Positions 11,700 to 22,899 of a DNA stretch of 64,000 bases are shown piece after piece. Position 1 is the stretch's first letter, and every line of letters begins with the position of its first letter. Both the position numbers and the translations under genes were made by a program. This DNA comes from Larix kaempferi (taxonomy: Eukaryota; Streptophyta; Pinopsida; Pinales; Pinaceae): contig BSBM01000232.1 in assembly GCA_027924585.1 (NCBI GenBank), positions 26,312,501 to 26,376,500 on the forward strand, written 5' to 3'. The notes under the pieces are model-generated. The model saw only the letters and a list, made by a program, of their open reading frames with translations. It searched no databases and was not told where the DNA came from.

Positions 11700-13066
11700 C
11701 AAACTTTGTGCAAGAATGAATACATTACAAACATAAATATCATCTCAAAATACTATAATAACAACTACATGTAAACCAAAGTGGAAGGTGAGGATCAAAT
11801 ACATGTAAATCGATTAATGATCGATGGTGGAGAGCTCCTAATTCAATTATTAATGAAGGATCGAGACAATGGGGGCCTTAAAAGCACTTTATGTACACCT
11901 TTCTAGAGCCGAGGTATTGGGGAAGATGTTATTCGTCATACTCTACCTTTAGAAATTTCTCTTTTGTATCTAATTCATTTCATATTCGTGGCCCTTTCCT
12001 TCCTCAGAATCTAGTTTATGATGAGGAAGATTTGGTGGTGAAGTCCTCTGCGTCATTAAGAAGGGGCAATATTTTGAATGTGAGGGTTGATCTACGCTTT
12101 TTCCATGAAGTAAATCTCTTATCGGTTTCTAGGTATGAAGACCCAAAACCATTGATTGAGTGTCTTGGTGGTGAAGGAGGTCAAAAAAGATGTGGTAGTT
12201 CATCTTAGCAACAAAGTAAGCAGTGTTATACAAAGGAGGGGAACCTAGTCCCTTGGGGCTTGGGGGATGATGTAAAATCCATCTTGCCATTGGGTTGGCT
12301 TCACAAGCATTGGTTGGACATTTTTAGGGTCAAAATATGTGTGGGAAAAAAACATAGGGTAGATTATACTCCATAGTTCCTCCTCCTAGCCAAATGGTGG
12401 ATGGTTTTTCTTTTCCAATTTGCAATTTAGATGTGGGAAAAATATTGAATAAAATTTTGTGTTGGGATTCAAATCCCTTATTGCTTAGGTGGATGCAAAA
12501 TTCATTAAGGGGATTGATAATATGGAGGAATTGCCATATGTTAATTAACATTTTTTTAAATTTTTAGTTTTGGAATTTCATTTACATGGATTTTTAATTT
12601 AGGGCAAGATAAAAATTTATATTTTTATTGATGAAATGATGAATGTTTGGATGCCTACCTTTCCAATCCTCCTTGCAAGACGAAATCACCGTCCTTGCTC
12701 TTCGAATTTTCCCTCCCTTCACTTCTCCAATGCATTTTTGGAAGTTCTGATCGCTCGAGCATTCCGATTTTCCGTGAAAAAATAGAGGCCGCGGTTCGTG
12801 GAATGTTTTTTTTGTTATATTAACCAAAGTGCACGTGCGTTATAGTGATCCATAACGTGTGCGCATTATGGAATCCTATCCTACATGTTAACTGACAAGG
12901 AAGGACCGGAGCCCGCCCATGTCTAGTTCTAAGAAACTCTCGCACGTTTTTGTTTTATTGAATACTTGCGCCTTTTTTCAAATGCACGATTGCATCTAAA
13001 GGGTCCCTCAACTTAGTGTGAGGGCCCATGTGTTAAAAATATATGATTATATTAGATATGAAGTAG
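11700..13066. other. Interval before element 1; one unidentified ORF and inverted GC motifs
   Basis: An open frame at 11,891-12,208 (+, 105 aa, containing FHIRGPFLPQNLVYDEEDL) has no family I recognise and no visible promoter or partner exons. At 12,820-12,990 the sequence again carries ACGTGCGTTAT, CCATAACGTGTGCGCATTATGG and CGCACGTTTTTGTTTTATTG. These resemble, in reverse complement, the motif cluster at 245-420. The rest is AT-rich and featureless. Confidence 0.4.
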
Positions 13067-13071
13067 AAAAA

Positions 13072-13998
13072 TGTTACAACGTAATTTTCCACCTTGTGAG
13101 CATCAGCACTCTTTGGCCTTCAGGATCCATTTCATTGACTCAGATGCACTTTATGTCCTTCAGATACATTATTTTCCTATTTTTCTTCCTGTACGCTAGC
13201 TGTTCCACTTTAGCGGGCGTATCCGCGAGCTGTCCCACTATAGCCCGCGGGTGACAAGTAAAATGGTAAAAGTCACTAGTAAATTACTCTTTACTCCGAA
13301 AAAGTGGTCTTAGGGTGACCTTTGGCCCTCCATTTTCCCCGAAACGCCTCGATGTGTCCTTTCACTTACCTTTGGAAGTCTATATATTGATCTCTTATGG
13401 AATATGGAAGGGAGGAGAAAGAGAGAGCAAGAGAACTCTAGTGGATTTTTTCCTTGACTTGAGTCTACACTCACTGATCCTTGTTGTTGTGAACTCCTTA
13501 TGTTCACCTACCAAACTCCTATCCTAGTTTGAGTTTGCCATTACATGGAGGATTGAAGTGGTGGAGGAACAAGTGGAGAGACCCAGTTCTTGGTTCAGAT
13601 TGGTTGCCAGAAAGAGGTCCTATCACATTGTACTTCTTGTTATTCATTAATAGAAATACTCATATTCTCATCCATTAATATTGTGAATGTTGTTTATATT
13701 ACATTGGGTTGCATTTACTTATGATATCATGGACTATTGCTATTGATGATGTTAATGTATTTCATATATTATATGCGCTTGTTGTGTATTGGCTATCAAG
13801 ACTAATTTGCAGGTTCAAGTGCATAGATTGAAAACTTCAACGGGTATCTACATCGAACGTACGGTTCAAGATTGGTTATATTCTCCATTATCTTAGCATT
13901 GTCATTTATATAGCATTGCATTGGTAATTGAGTCATTTTCTGGTAGTCAGTTGTCTGTTGTGGTCTTCCCCAAGACATAGGAAGTTTTCTCCGTAACA
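13072..13998 (+). repeat. Element 1 5' LTR
   Basis: It starts TGTTACAACGTAATTTTCC and ends TTTTCTCCGTAACA, giving TG...CA ends. The match at 26,555-27,481 runs the full length. A GC-rich inverted segment (GCGGGCG ... GCCCGCGGGT, about 13,213-13,250) lies in the U3 part and could be a regulatory hairpin. ORFs inside the LTR (for example 13,018-13,254) are chance. Confidence 0.93.
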
Positions 13999-14002
13999 GA
14001 AA

Positions 14003-14020
14003 TGGCGACTCCCCTGGGGA
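14003..14020 (+). promoter_or_regulatory. Element 1 primer-binding site, tRNA-Arg type
   Basis: TGGCGACTCCCCTGGGGA begins 5 nt after the LTR end. It resembles the TGGCGACTCC-type site that I recall as complementary to the 3' end of plant tRNA-Arg and used by Tat/Ogre elements. The tRNA assignment is from memory. Confidence 0.75.
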
Positions 14021-15600
14021 CACATCCATTTTTGGGGACTTTTAGGCATTAGTCCTTATTTAGAGTTGCTGTGTGTCGAGTCTCTGTGTCATTGATTGGC
14101 CATTGGGATACACTATAGAAAACAGGCTTTTTCTGAGTCATTGGACTCTTTTTCTGCTCATTTTCCTTTCCCTGTACGTGGGTCAAGTTAGTTTTGCCCG
14201 CGTCTACCTGCCTCTGTTTGCACCATAGCCCGTGGGTACCCACAGTTATTCCTTCGACAATAGCGTACAACTTCGGGATTGTTTGGTTTATGGCCTTGGG
14301 TTGTTGCTGGGTTGGTTTTGAGTGTTCTTGAGTCTTATTTGGCCTTGTTCCTGACTTTTCCATGCCTTGTTTGTGACCAGAAACTCTTCTTTCTCTTTGT
14401 TTTGAGTCTTATTAGTTTATCACCATTTTTTATTTTCTAGCTCATTAGATTGGCTGAATCTCACTGTTTGGGAATTGCTGGGTTGTCTTAGTGATCTGCT
14501 CTGCATTTCTTTAACTGAATAGGTAGATTTTGCTTGCATTTTTCATTTCATTATATTGAAAAATACAAAAAAATATTTTTGCATTTTCCTTTTGCTTATA
14601 AGTGAAAATACAATTTATTTATTTATTTTATGTACAACATATTGCATCTTAGTGCTTGTGCTTTCATCTAGGATCTGCTTGTGCATTGAAAATATAAAAG
14701 AGTTGCATTTTTATTTCGAAATCGTTGGATTGATTTTCATTCTAGTGGCATTGTTTTTATTGGATAGATGAGTCTAGAGTTTGACGATTGTGCATACTAT
14801 TGAGTCATATACATCATTAGTTTCATGAACATATCCTTTGAGTAATCACAACCACCTAAAATTAACGCTTAATCTTAAAATTGATTAGAACGATTTTTAT
14901 TTATAGGGTACACCAACTAGCATAGGTTTAGAGTCTTGGAATAGATCATTGCGAGTTAACAATCCAAGACTACTAGACAAAACATTATGTGTCTGACCAG
15001 GGAGTGGTGAAATCCATTGTATACATCGGTGTTCTCAGGAAGCTCTACTTAGACCAGAGTTAAGCACGAGGTCACGGGAGGTTGGTTGCGGAGATAACCC
15101 TCCAATACTGGCTGAACGTGGGAGATATTTCCAGGATTTGTTCGTATCTGGGGGCATCAGAGGTTCGTCCTCTTGTGCTTCGGACTTAGATACCCTGCCC
15201 ATAGGACGGATCCCACCTGTGATTGCCCCCCTGAGTATTGGTTATATTGCGGTTACCATAGTTTCCTTACCTAGGTATCACATAGGGTGCTTGCAGTGGT
15301 TATGCTATACGTATCCTGAGTCAGATAGGGGTTGGACAACACAGTTGTTGTTGTATAGGGACTTGACCTTGTGCATGCAGTGAAGCCTGGGAACCTTTAT
15401 AAATGATTATGTTACCTCTGGCTATATTTAGGGAGTCTCAAGCCTCTCCTAGGCAAGACATATTGGCTGTAGTGTCAGGAGATCATTTAGCCACTCTGTT
15501 TGTGTGCATTTGGCAGTAGTTTCTATAGGTGTGTGCTCTTGATTTTCTATTTTTGATCGATAATTTGGCCATTAGGGGACGCTTTTATTTTTTTGATCTT
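14021..15600 (+). other. Element 1 long untranslated leader
   Basis: About 1.6 kb separate the primer site from the first gag-like frame. No conserved protein is visible. Long leaders, sometimes with an extra ORF, are usual in Tat-type elements. Small ORFs (14,556-14,771; 15,138-15,383) have no recognisable domain. Part of the leader (15,040-15,100) has a faint GTTAAGC-type resemblance to 5S rRNA that I did not accept. Confidence 0.6.
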
Positions 15601-15609
15601 TCAGAGGTA

Positions 15610-16865
15610 TCGTGGCGTGAATCCTAACTCTCCACCGGTCTAGTCGGTTGGCTGGTTTACCGATTGCTGAGGTTATACGTCGTGTTGAGAGAGGATGCCG
15701 GAGGGCTCCCTCTGAGTCATATGATTCTTTCGAGACACTTCGCACTGACATTGCCGCTGGTTTTGGCATGGGAGAAATCCCTACGACTCCATAGGGTAGA
15801 GTAGAACACACTACAGACACCCCTAATCCTAGAGAGGAATGGGGGGGAGATCCACAACCCAAGACCCAACCTAGTTTGTTTGGGCCGGATCCACCCGAGG
15901 ACGACCCGTTCGATCCTTTGAATCCACATGATTTTCGATATGGGATTCCAGAGTTACATGATAACACAGGTCCTACGACCAACGCTACCCCGTTCTCTTT
16001 TGGTATGCCTGATTACAACACTGTTGATCCTTTTACTATATTTGGTAGTCATGCTGGCACTAGTCATGGTGTTAGCAACACTGCACTCACTGGGGGAAAT
16101 ACCCTCGCCGGGGGCACCACATTTTCCACTCACACACATAGTATGGGGACCGGTCACATCCCTCCTAACAATGCAAATGTTGGAGGAATGACGCCTCCTA
16201 GGACTACCCATCCTAATAGGAACACTGTTCGCAATACAACTTGCCATCCACAGTACAATACACATGCCTTTACCCGTCAACCAAGGACCACTTTTACTAA
16301 TGTTAACAATCCTCCTAATAATGGGGGTGGAAACATACCATATACTTTTACATCTGCTACTGCTACTAGTAATGCTAATGTAGGAGGTGTGAATATACCT
16401 TATACTCATGGTCACAACACCATCGCTCCTGCTACAAGTAATGCCAATGTTGGGGTTGGGAATATACCTCATGGTCACCATACGACTGCTAATGTTACTA
16501 ATAATGCTTACGTAGGGGGTGGGAACATACCTTATAATCATGGTCATTACAACACGGTTCTTGCAACGAATAATACTTATATGCCCCATAATTATGGTGG
16601 TAACCCTTACTATAATATAGTCGGTGCTGGCTTTCATTACAACCCACCTCAATACGGTGCTCAAAATGCATATATACCTGCTTACCCTCACACGGGTCAG
16701 GTTGGAGGAGGTTATCAACCTTATGGCCATAGTTAAGCTTATGGTCCGCCAGGTCCGTATAATCAACATTTTAATGGTCATGGTCAAGCTTATGGTCCAT
16801 CTTATCCTTAGGGTCCGTACAATCAACCTTTTATGGGAGCTTATAATCAAGCTTTACAGCCGTAG
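15610..16865 (+). pseudogene. gag: Element 1 gag N-terminal region with Asn/Gly/His-rich repeats
   Basis: The frame can be followed from about 15,620 (RSSRLAGLPIAEVIRRVERG) through a TAG near 15,796 into the long open stretch 15,876-16,736. That stretch is low-complexity and rich in Asn, Gly, His, Pro and Thr. From about 16,365 it has three to four imperfect ~22-residue repeats built on NANVGG(G/V)NIPY(T/N)HGH. Further stops follow at 16,734 and 16,809. A frameshift at about 16,865 links it to the capsid-like region. The N-terminal variable arm of gag is poorly conserved in this lineage, so assignment rests on position and strand. Confidence 0.6.
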
Positions 16866-16879
16866 CTCCCGTTCCTTGC

Positions 16880-18316
16880 TTGACTCAACCTCCGGATCTT
16901 TCGAAGCTGATGAATGATCCAGTGTGTCACGATCCTAATTGGACTCCGGTCCCTACCAAGTTCCCTTCGGACATTCCCAAGTTTGAGGGGAAGAGTGGTG
17001 AGGATCCGGGTGATCACGTCATGACCTTTCACCTTTGTTTCTCATCCAACTCGTTGAATCGTGATTCCGTTCGTTTGAGACTATTTCAACGCACCCTCAC
17101 GGGGGTAGCCGCGAAGTGGTATGTCGAGTTTCCTGGGGGCACTTATAGGGGTTTCAATGAGATAGATTTGGTTTTCTTGGATCATTTCCAGTTGCCGGTT
17201 CGTTACGATACTGGTACTGAAATTTTGTCTACCTTCCACCATAATAAGGCCACACACATTTTTGATCACGTTCAAGAGTGGTGTCGATGGAAGAGGTTAG
17301 TGAAAGCCAACATTCCTCCAGAGTTTCTGTTGGAATGGTTTCTCAAGTCTTTACTTCCATATATTTCTAAGGATGTTTCGATGTATGGCATTGTGACTGA
17401 GGAACAAGCCATCTTAAAAGTCCATTATCTAGATTTACTATATTCTTAGTCTGGCATCTTGTATGACATTATTCCCGATGAACCGCGAACAAGACACGAG
17501 CCCAAGTCAGTTCCTGCACCACATGCCGATGGCATTGTTGGATCTGCAAGTACTCGACCTATAGATTTGGTTGCTAATCAAATGCAAAATTTGTCTCTTA
17601 ACCAGTCTACTCCCAGACAGGTTCACACCTTGTCCACTTCCACCCCATTGTCTGATGTACACGCTTTGCAATCGACGAACCCATCGGGTAACCAACAGCC
17701 TGGTGTTAAGAAGAAGGGGAGAAACAACCGTAAGGGTGGAAACAATGGGAACAATGTTAGTAATCACAATACCCCTTGGAAAGAGAACTCCAACCCTCCT
17801 TGGGACGACGAAAATGCTGGTGGGGACCGTAAACCTAGGCGTAAAGTGAAATTCCATTGCAAGCTTTGTGGGGAAGATCATCTTACTCACTTATGTCCTC
17901 GAATCAAAGAAGCATCAAAGCATCTTGCGCAGAGCCCAGTTGTGTTGAAATATCCCCTTCCTCATCATCAGAACATGGCTTCGCATGCTCCCGCTACTGG
18001 TTATGGACCTAATGAGACTACAATGTCTTCTTCCAATACCAGTGGCTATGGATGCGTGAATATGGTCAAATCAGAGGTTAGTGTTTCTACTCGCCAACGT
18101 GATTATGGAGCACCACAACCGAATATTGGGAATGAGCCTCTCCCTCCTCCTGATACTTCCTTGCATATCGAGAAGCCCTCTACTATGTCGTGGATACCGA
18201 AAGGTGTTCTCAAGCACTCTATGCATAATCCCAATGCTCGAGCCGCCCAAAACTACTCTATTGAAGAAGATTTGGGTCAAACTCCATGTGCCATGTCGGC
18301 TCTTGAAGTTTTATAG
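16880..18316 (+). pseudogene. gag: Element 1 gag capsid and nucleocapsid
   Basis: The 16,880-17,449 stretch has the Retrotrans_gag pattern: PKFEGKSGEDPGDHVMTF, then LFQRTLTGVAAKWYVEF and an FLDHFQLP segment. This domain builds the virus-like particle. A TAG at 17,447 breaks it. The same frame resumes at 17,459. A basic stretch (KKKGRNNRKGG, about 17,710) and a zinc knuckle CKLCGEDHLTHLC (C-x2-C-x4-H-x4-C, about 17,861) mark the RNA-binding nucleocapsid. The frame ends in TAG at 18,314 and continues unbroken into protease. That stop is probably a former CAG, so gag and pro-pol were once one ORF. Confidence 0.85.
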
Positions 18317-19520
18317 GCGTGTCCTTCTCAAAGGCATGCCCTTTTGAGTGCTTTAGGAGTTCAGGATGGGGGAAGTCCCAACATTATCAAGATTGATACT
18401 ACTAACGTTCAACCTTGCTTACCTTACCACATGGATTTTCAAATCCATGTGGATTTCCTTCAGAATTTCATCAAAAGAACGGTGGTTGACGAAGGTGCTT
18501 CTGCGTCAGTGATGTCTATATCTTGTTGGAAAGCTCTTGGCTGTCCTCCCTTGTCCAATTCTATGACCATGCTCACTGCATTCGATGGTCGGTCATTTAA
18601 ATCACATGGGATTCTTCCTTCCCTTGTTGTCCGCTTGGGTGGGAAATCCGTGCCTATTGAAGTCGAGGTGGTCGATGAGCCCATCGACTACAACCTTCTC
18701 CTAGGTAGGAATTGGATGTACGCTATGAAAGCGGTCGCGTCCACTGTGTTCAGAGTTATTTTCTTTCCACACGAAGGCAATATCGTGACAGTCGAACAGC
18801 TAGATTTCGTTAGTCCTTATTCCACAACATCCACGGGATCAGTGGTCCCCCAAGTTACAGATTCTCAGACGACAACTGGGAACATGGGTGTCGGATTGTA
18901 CCCCTCATTGATGGGATCTTATGATTTTCCTTCACCCATCAATTTTATTGGAACCATTTTTGACAATGCATCTCCTCCATTGAATAATGTACTGTTCTGG
19001 ACTTTGTATTTTGATGATCCATGGACCTTACCATCCACGAGTTCCACGTCTGGAGACATTGCGCATGTTGGAATGGCTATGCCACTATCTACTGCTGAGC
19101 TTGCATATCAAGATATTCAACGGGCCATTGCAGAGCCGGATCTCCCCTCTTCACAGATAGAGGAGGGAGATCCCGTTATGCTGCCGGAATGGGCATTCGA
19201 CTCATCTTGTTCGCACGATTTCCTTGATGGAACTTTACCTTCGGATGAAGCTATTATCGAGGCCATGTGTTGTAGTGAGAGACCTTGGGAGGACATGCAT
19301 CATCGCTCTTATTTTCTTCCCAACCTCAATCTCTCTGAGAGAGAAGAGTTTAGGATGACTCTTGCCGAGATGGTTGGTCACCCTATGGATCCTCTGGTTT
19401 CACATGGGATTTATGCGGAGGGGAACATGGCTAATGTTTCCTCGACTATACCGATCAGCATCTCTCGTACTCCTGGAAAGATTGAGAATTTTACATCGGT
19501 GACAATTTCTCTTCTGAGGA
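18317..19520 (+). CDS. pro: Element 1 aspartic protease region, Gag-Pol segment (open, degenerate polyprotein)
   Basis: A retropepsin-like core starts at about 18,480 with VVDEGASASVMS, where the catalytic motif reads D-E-G-A instead of the usual D-T/S-G-A. It continues to NLLLGRNWMYAMKA (about 18,690), the ILG-type flap-distal motif. Some plant gypsy elements are known to carry DEGA or DGGS forms, so this need not be a defect. The frame 18,344-19,597 is open for 417 codons and includes a poorly conserved linker towards RT. A shift of frame near 19,490-19,505 is needed to enter RT. The protease would cleave the Gag-Pol polyprotein inside the particle. Confidence 0.75.
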
Positions 19521-20460
19521 GGTTGCCATTTACACTGAATTGTTTACAGAACTTCGGGAAGCTTTCACTTGGTCATATGAGGAGATGCCAGGAATAGACC
19601 CTAGTATTGTCGAACACGAGATTAGAACATATCCTCATTCTAAAATGGTTCGACAACGTCTTCATGTTGTTAACCCTAGGAAGGAAACCACTATCAAGGC
19701 AGAGGTGGAGAAACTGCTTAAGGCTGGTTTTATCTACCCAGTTCCCCTTACCGAATGGGTGTCAAACCCCGTTCCTGTGGATAAGAAGCAGGGAACTATC
19801 CGTGTATGCACTGATTTTAGAGACCTAAAGCGCACATGTCTGAAGGACAATTTCCCCACTCCATTAATTGATTAGATCTTGGATGCTTGTGCGGGAAGTG
19901 AAATTTTTTCGTTCATGGATGGCTTTTCGAGGTATAACTAGATTCAAATCAAACACAAGGACCAACATAAGACTTCTTTCATTTGTCCTTGGGGTACATT
20001 TGCGTACTGGAAAATTCCCTTCGGCCTTAAAAACTCCGGAGCTACATTTTAGCGTGCCATGATCTATGCCTTTCACGACCTTAAATGTATAATGGAGGTT
20101 TTCTTGGATGATCTTGCTGGCCATTCTCGCAAGAGAGTGGACCACCCCAAGCACCTCTGTTTGATTCTCGAACGATGTATACGCTACAAGATTCAACTGA
20201 ATCCCAATAAATGCATCTTTGCGGTGAGGACAGGTCGCCTTCTAGGTTTTATAGTTTCAAAAGAGGGTATTAGAGTCGATCCTCTAAAAGTTGAGGCAAT
20301 ACTTCGGTTGCGTCCTTCGCGCAACTTGTTACAACTTCAGAGCCTCCAAGGGAGAGCTACTTTTCTACGTTGCTTTGTAGTAAATTATGCTAGTCTTACC
20401 AAAGGTTTCGCGCGCTTGTTGAAGAAAGACACATCGTTTATTTGGGATGAGCGAGTCTAA
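19505..20460 (+). pseudogene. pol: Element 1 reverse transcriptase, four premature stops
   Basis: RT motifs occur in order: FTELREAFTWSYEEMPGID, then VSNPVPVDKKQGTIRVCTDF, the PWGTFAYWKIPFGLKNSG palm region, and the catalytic box as VFLDDLAGHS (the usual form is YxDD), with both Asp residues kept. The connecting LLGFIVSKEGIRVDP motif follows. Stops at 19,873 (TAG), 19,939 (TAG), 20,050 (TAG) and 20,458 (TAA) all fall where family members normally have Gln, consistent with CAG or CAA decay. The enzyme would copy element RNA into cDNA. This copy cannot encode it. Confidence 0.9.
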
Positions 20461-20900
20461 CAGTCTTTCAATGCTCTTAAGAAAGATTTGGTATCAGCCC
20501 CTTTGCTTAGTCAACCCGAGTTTGCAAGAGATTTTATACTTTGTGTGGCTGCGTCTCAAGAGACGATTGGCATGGTCTTAGTTCAGGTTGATGATGTGCT
20601 CGTGGAGCATGTGATCTATTACCTTAGTAAAAATCTAGTAGACACTGAGCTGAGATATACTCACGTGTAAAAGTTGGCACTTGCGACTGTTCATGCAGTC
20701 CAACGGTTACGACACTATATCATGCTTAGGAATACCACAGTCATAGCGCATATCAATCCATTTCAGTTTGTGCTATCACGACGTCTTATAGGGGGGAAGT
20801 ACAATAAATGGATTGTGATCCTTCAGGAGTTTGATCTCGATTTTGCTTCGGCGAAGTCGGTGAAATCCTTGGTTTTTGTTGAGCTTGTGTCGGACCTTCC
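20461..20900 (+). pseudogene. pol: Element 1 gypsy-type RNase H, catalytic Asp missing
   Basis: Directly after RT, FILCVAASQETIGMVLVQ aligns with the first strand of gypsy RNase H. The usual catalytic DAS reads AAS. Later pieces (HVIYYLSKNLVDTELRYTHV and KLALATVHAVQRLRHYI) keep the fold pattern. A TAA at 20,668 interrupts it. Loss of this Asp is, as I recall, typical of Tat elements that have acquired a second RNase H, so this domain is probably a structural connector and the downstream copy the active one. Confidence 0.8.
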
Positions 20901-22230
20901 GCGACTTGATGAGGATGTTGTCCATGAAGATTCCTTTGTGGATGAACACTTATTTCTTGTCTCATCAGAGGACCCTTGGTATGGGGATATCATTGTATAT
21001 CTCCAAACTTTGAAGTTTGCTTCGCATTATTCACGGGACGAGCGACGGTGTGTGAAACACCATGCTAAAGATTATACTATCGTCGGTGACACTTTGTATC
21101 GTCGAGGAAAGGATTCTATTCTCCGTCGTTGCTTGACTCACGAAGAAGTGGAGCGTGTGCTTAATGATTGTCATGCTGGGGCATGTGGCGGTCACTTATC
21201 CGGGCTTGATACAACCCAACGTATTATGCGAGCGGGTTACTTCTGGCCTTCGATATTTAAGGATTGCATGAACGCTGTAAAGAGATGTCACCCTTGCCAG
21301 GTGTTTTCTCGGAATATACACTCACATCCAGCGTCCCTTCATCCGGTCGTCATCGTCGGTCCCTTCACCAAGTGGGGGGTGGATTTCATGGATTGCAAAC
21401 CAGCTTTGGCTGGGGGGCATCAACATATCATATTGGCCATGGACTAATTTTCCAAATGGGCTGAGGCCATGCCTACCATAAAAGACGATGGCGCTACAAT
21501 AACCCATTTTGTATTCAATCAGATTATTACTCAGTTCGGTATTCCTAAAGAGATTGTCACTGACCATGGCAGTCACTTTAAGAACAAGATGATGGAGGAT
21601 TTGTCACTCGATCTTGGGTTTCGTCAAGAACACTCATTTTCTTACTATCCCCAAGTGAATGGTCAGGTTGAAGCAGTCAATAAGTCTTTAAAGACCATTC
21701 TCCAATGTACCATCCAACAGATCAAGAACAATTGGCATATTATGTTATATCCTGCTTTGTGGGCATATCAAACCACAGTCAAGACTGCCACCGAGTTCTC
21801 ACCGTTTCAGCTAGTACACGGTGTGGAGTCGATTTTACCGATTGAATGCGAAATACCTTCGTTAAAACTAGCCATAGAGCTCCTCCCTGATACGTCGGGT
21901 ATTGAGCAACGTTTGATCCACCTTGAGAAGCTTGACGAGCAGCGTTGAGATGCCACCATGGCTATAGATGCCAATAACCATCGTATCAAGGTTCAGTACG
22001 ATAGGTCTTTCTGTCCCCGACAATATGCTGAAGGTGACTTGGTCCTCTTATATGACCAAGATAAAGAACCCTTGGGGGCAGGAAAGTTTAACCCCATGTG
22101 GCATGGTCCTTACATCATGAGGCGTGTCCTGGAAAAAGGAGCCTACGAATTAGAAGACTATGAGGGGGAATGTCTTGAAGGAGCCTAGAAATGGGCTCTA
22201 CCTCAAGTGGTATTACGCTTGAACTTCTAG
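20901..22230 (+). pseudogene. pol: Element 1 integrase
   Basis: An HHCC zinc-binding module is visible (CHAGACGGHLSG and later CMNAVKRCHPC, about 21,168-21,300). The DDE core follows: Asp in WGVDFMD (about 21,378), Asp in VTDHGSHF (about 21,557) and Glu in NGQVEAVNKSL (about 21,670). All three catalytic residues are present. The C-terminal region has KFNPMWHGPYIMRRV, the GPY/F-type domain, at about 22,085. Stops lie at 21,445, 21,946 and 22,186. At 21,946 the TGA fits a former CGA. The enzyme inserts cDNA into the host genome. No chromodomain is seen, as expected outside the chromoviruses. Confidence 0.9.
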
Positions 22231-22333
22231 TTCGAGCTAATACTTTTGTATACTATTGTATAGTTGCTTCTGTACATAGTTTAGATTTCTTTTGGTTTTT
22301 GGGTCTGCTAATTCGCTTCCGTTTGATTGATAG

Positions 22334-22760
22334 ATGTTAGCGGAATCTCCTATGTTCTTAGGGTTTGCGGATGGTGCTAGCCATCATACGCAGCAGCTTG
22401 CTTCTGCTGCCTGGGTTATTTATTCACCTGACCAGCTAGTTGTGTCTTCAGGAGGTGCTTGTCTTGGTCCTACATCTAACAATGTGGCTGAGTACAGTGC
22501 TGTAGTTGAGCTGCTTCGAGATGCTATTTCACATGGTATCCGGTTTTTAGAAGTATGCTTGGATTCACAACTAGTTGTGTCTTAGTTGAATGGTCAGGTA
22601 CGTGTGAGGGATCCTACGTTACTACGGAGATTCTTAAGGGTAAGAATCTTGGAATGACATTTTGTTTCCATTACATACATTCATGTTCCGAGAAGTTTTA
22701 ATCATATATCTGATGCATATGCTAACTATGTCCTAGATTGGCATTTGTCACATTCATACA
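22334..22760 (+). pseudogene. Element 1 second RNase H (archaeal/plant type), downstream of integrase
   Basis: An ATG-initiated frame encodes LGFADGASHHTQQLASAAWV, then SNNVAEYSAVVELLRDAI, LDSQLVVS and, after two stops, HVPRSFNHISDAYANYVLDW. The RNase H catalytic set D-E-D-D is complete (FADGA, AEY, LDSQ, SDAYAN). The stops at 22,583 (TAG, probable CAG) and 22,655 (TGA, probable CGA) are in frame. This is the archaeal-like RNase H (aRNH) that the Tat lineage acquired in addition to its own. It follows the integrase stop by about 150 bp and is preceded by TTGATTGATAG, so it may have been a separate ORF or a spliced exon. Confidence 0.85.
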
Positions 22761-22899
22761 TTTGTACATACACACATATATTAGAACCGGAGAACCATAG
22801 TTTTTTTTTATAAATAATATGTCCAAAAATGGTAGTGTCATAATACAAAACTGGAGCCTGTAGCCCTCAAAAATATACATATCGATACAAAAACGGGAC

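Noticed and set aside
15030-15110. 5S rRNA-like words (GTTAAGC, GGTTGG) in the element 1 leader
   Set aside because: Only short words match. The order and spacing of the 5S internal promoter boxes are wrong, and the stretch lies in a retrotransposon leader.
15572-16850. Long - strand ORFs (136 and 298 codons) opposite gag
   Set aside because: The gag strand carries the repeat-coded low-complexity protein in continuity with capsid; the opposite frame is its shadow, with no domain.
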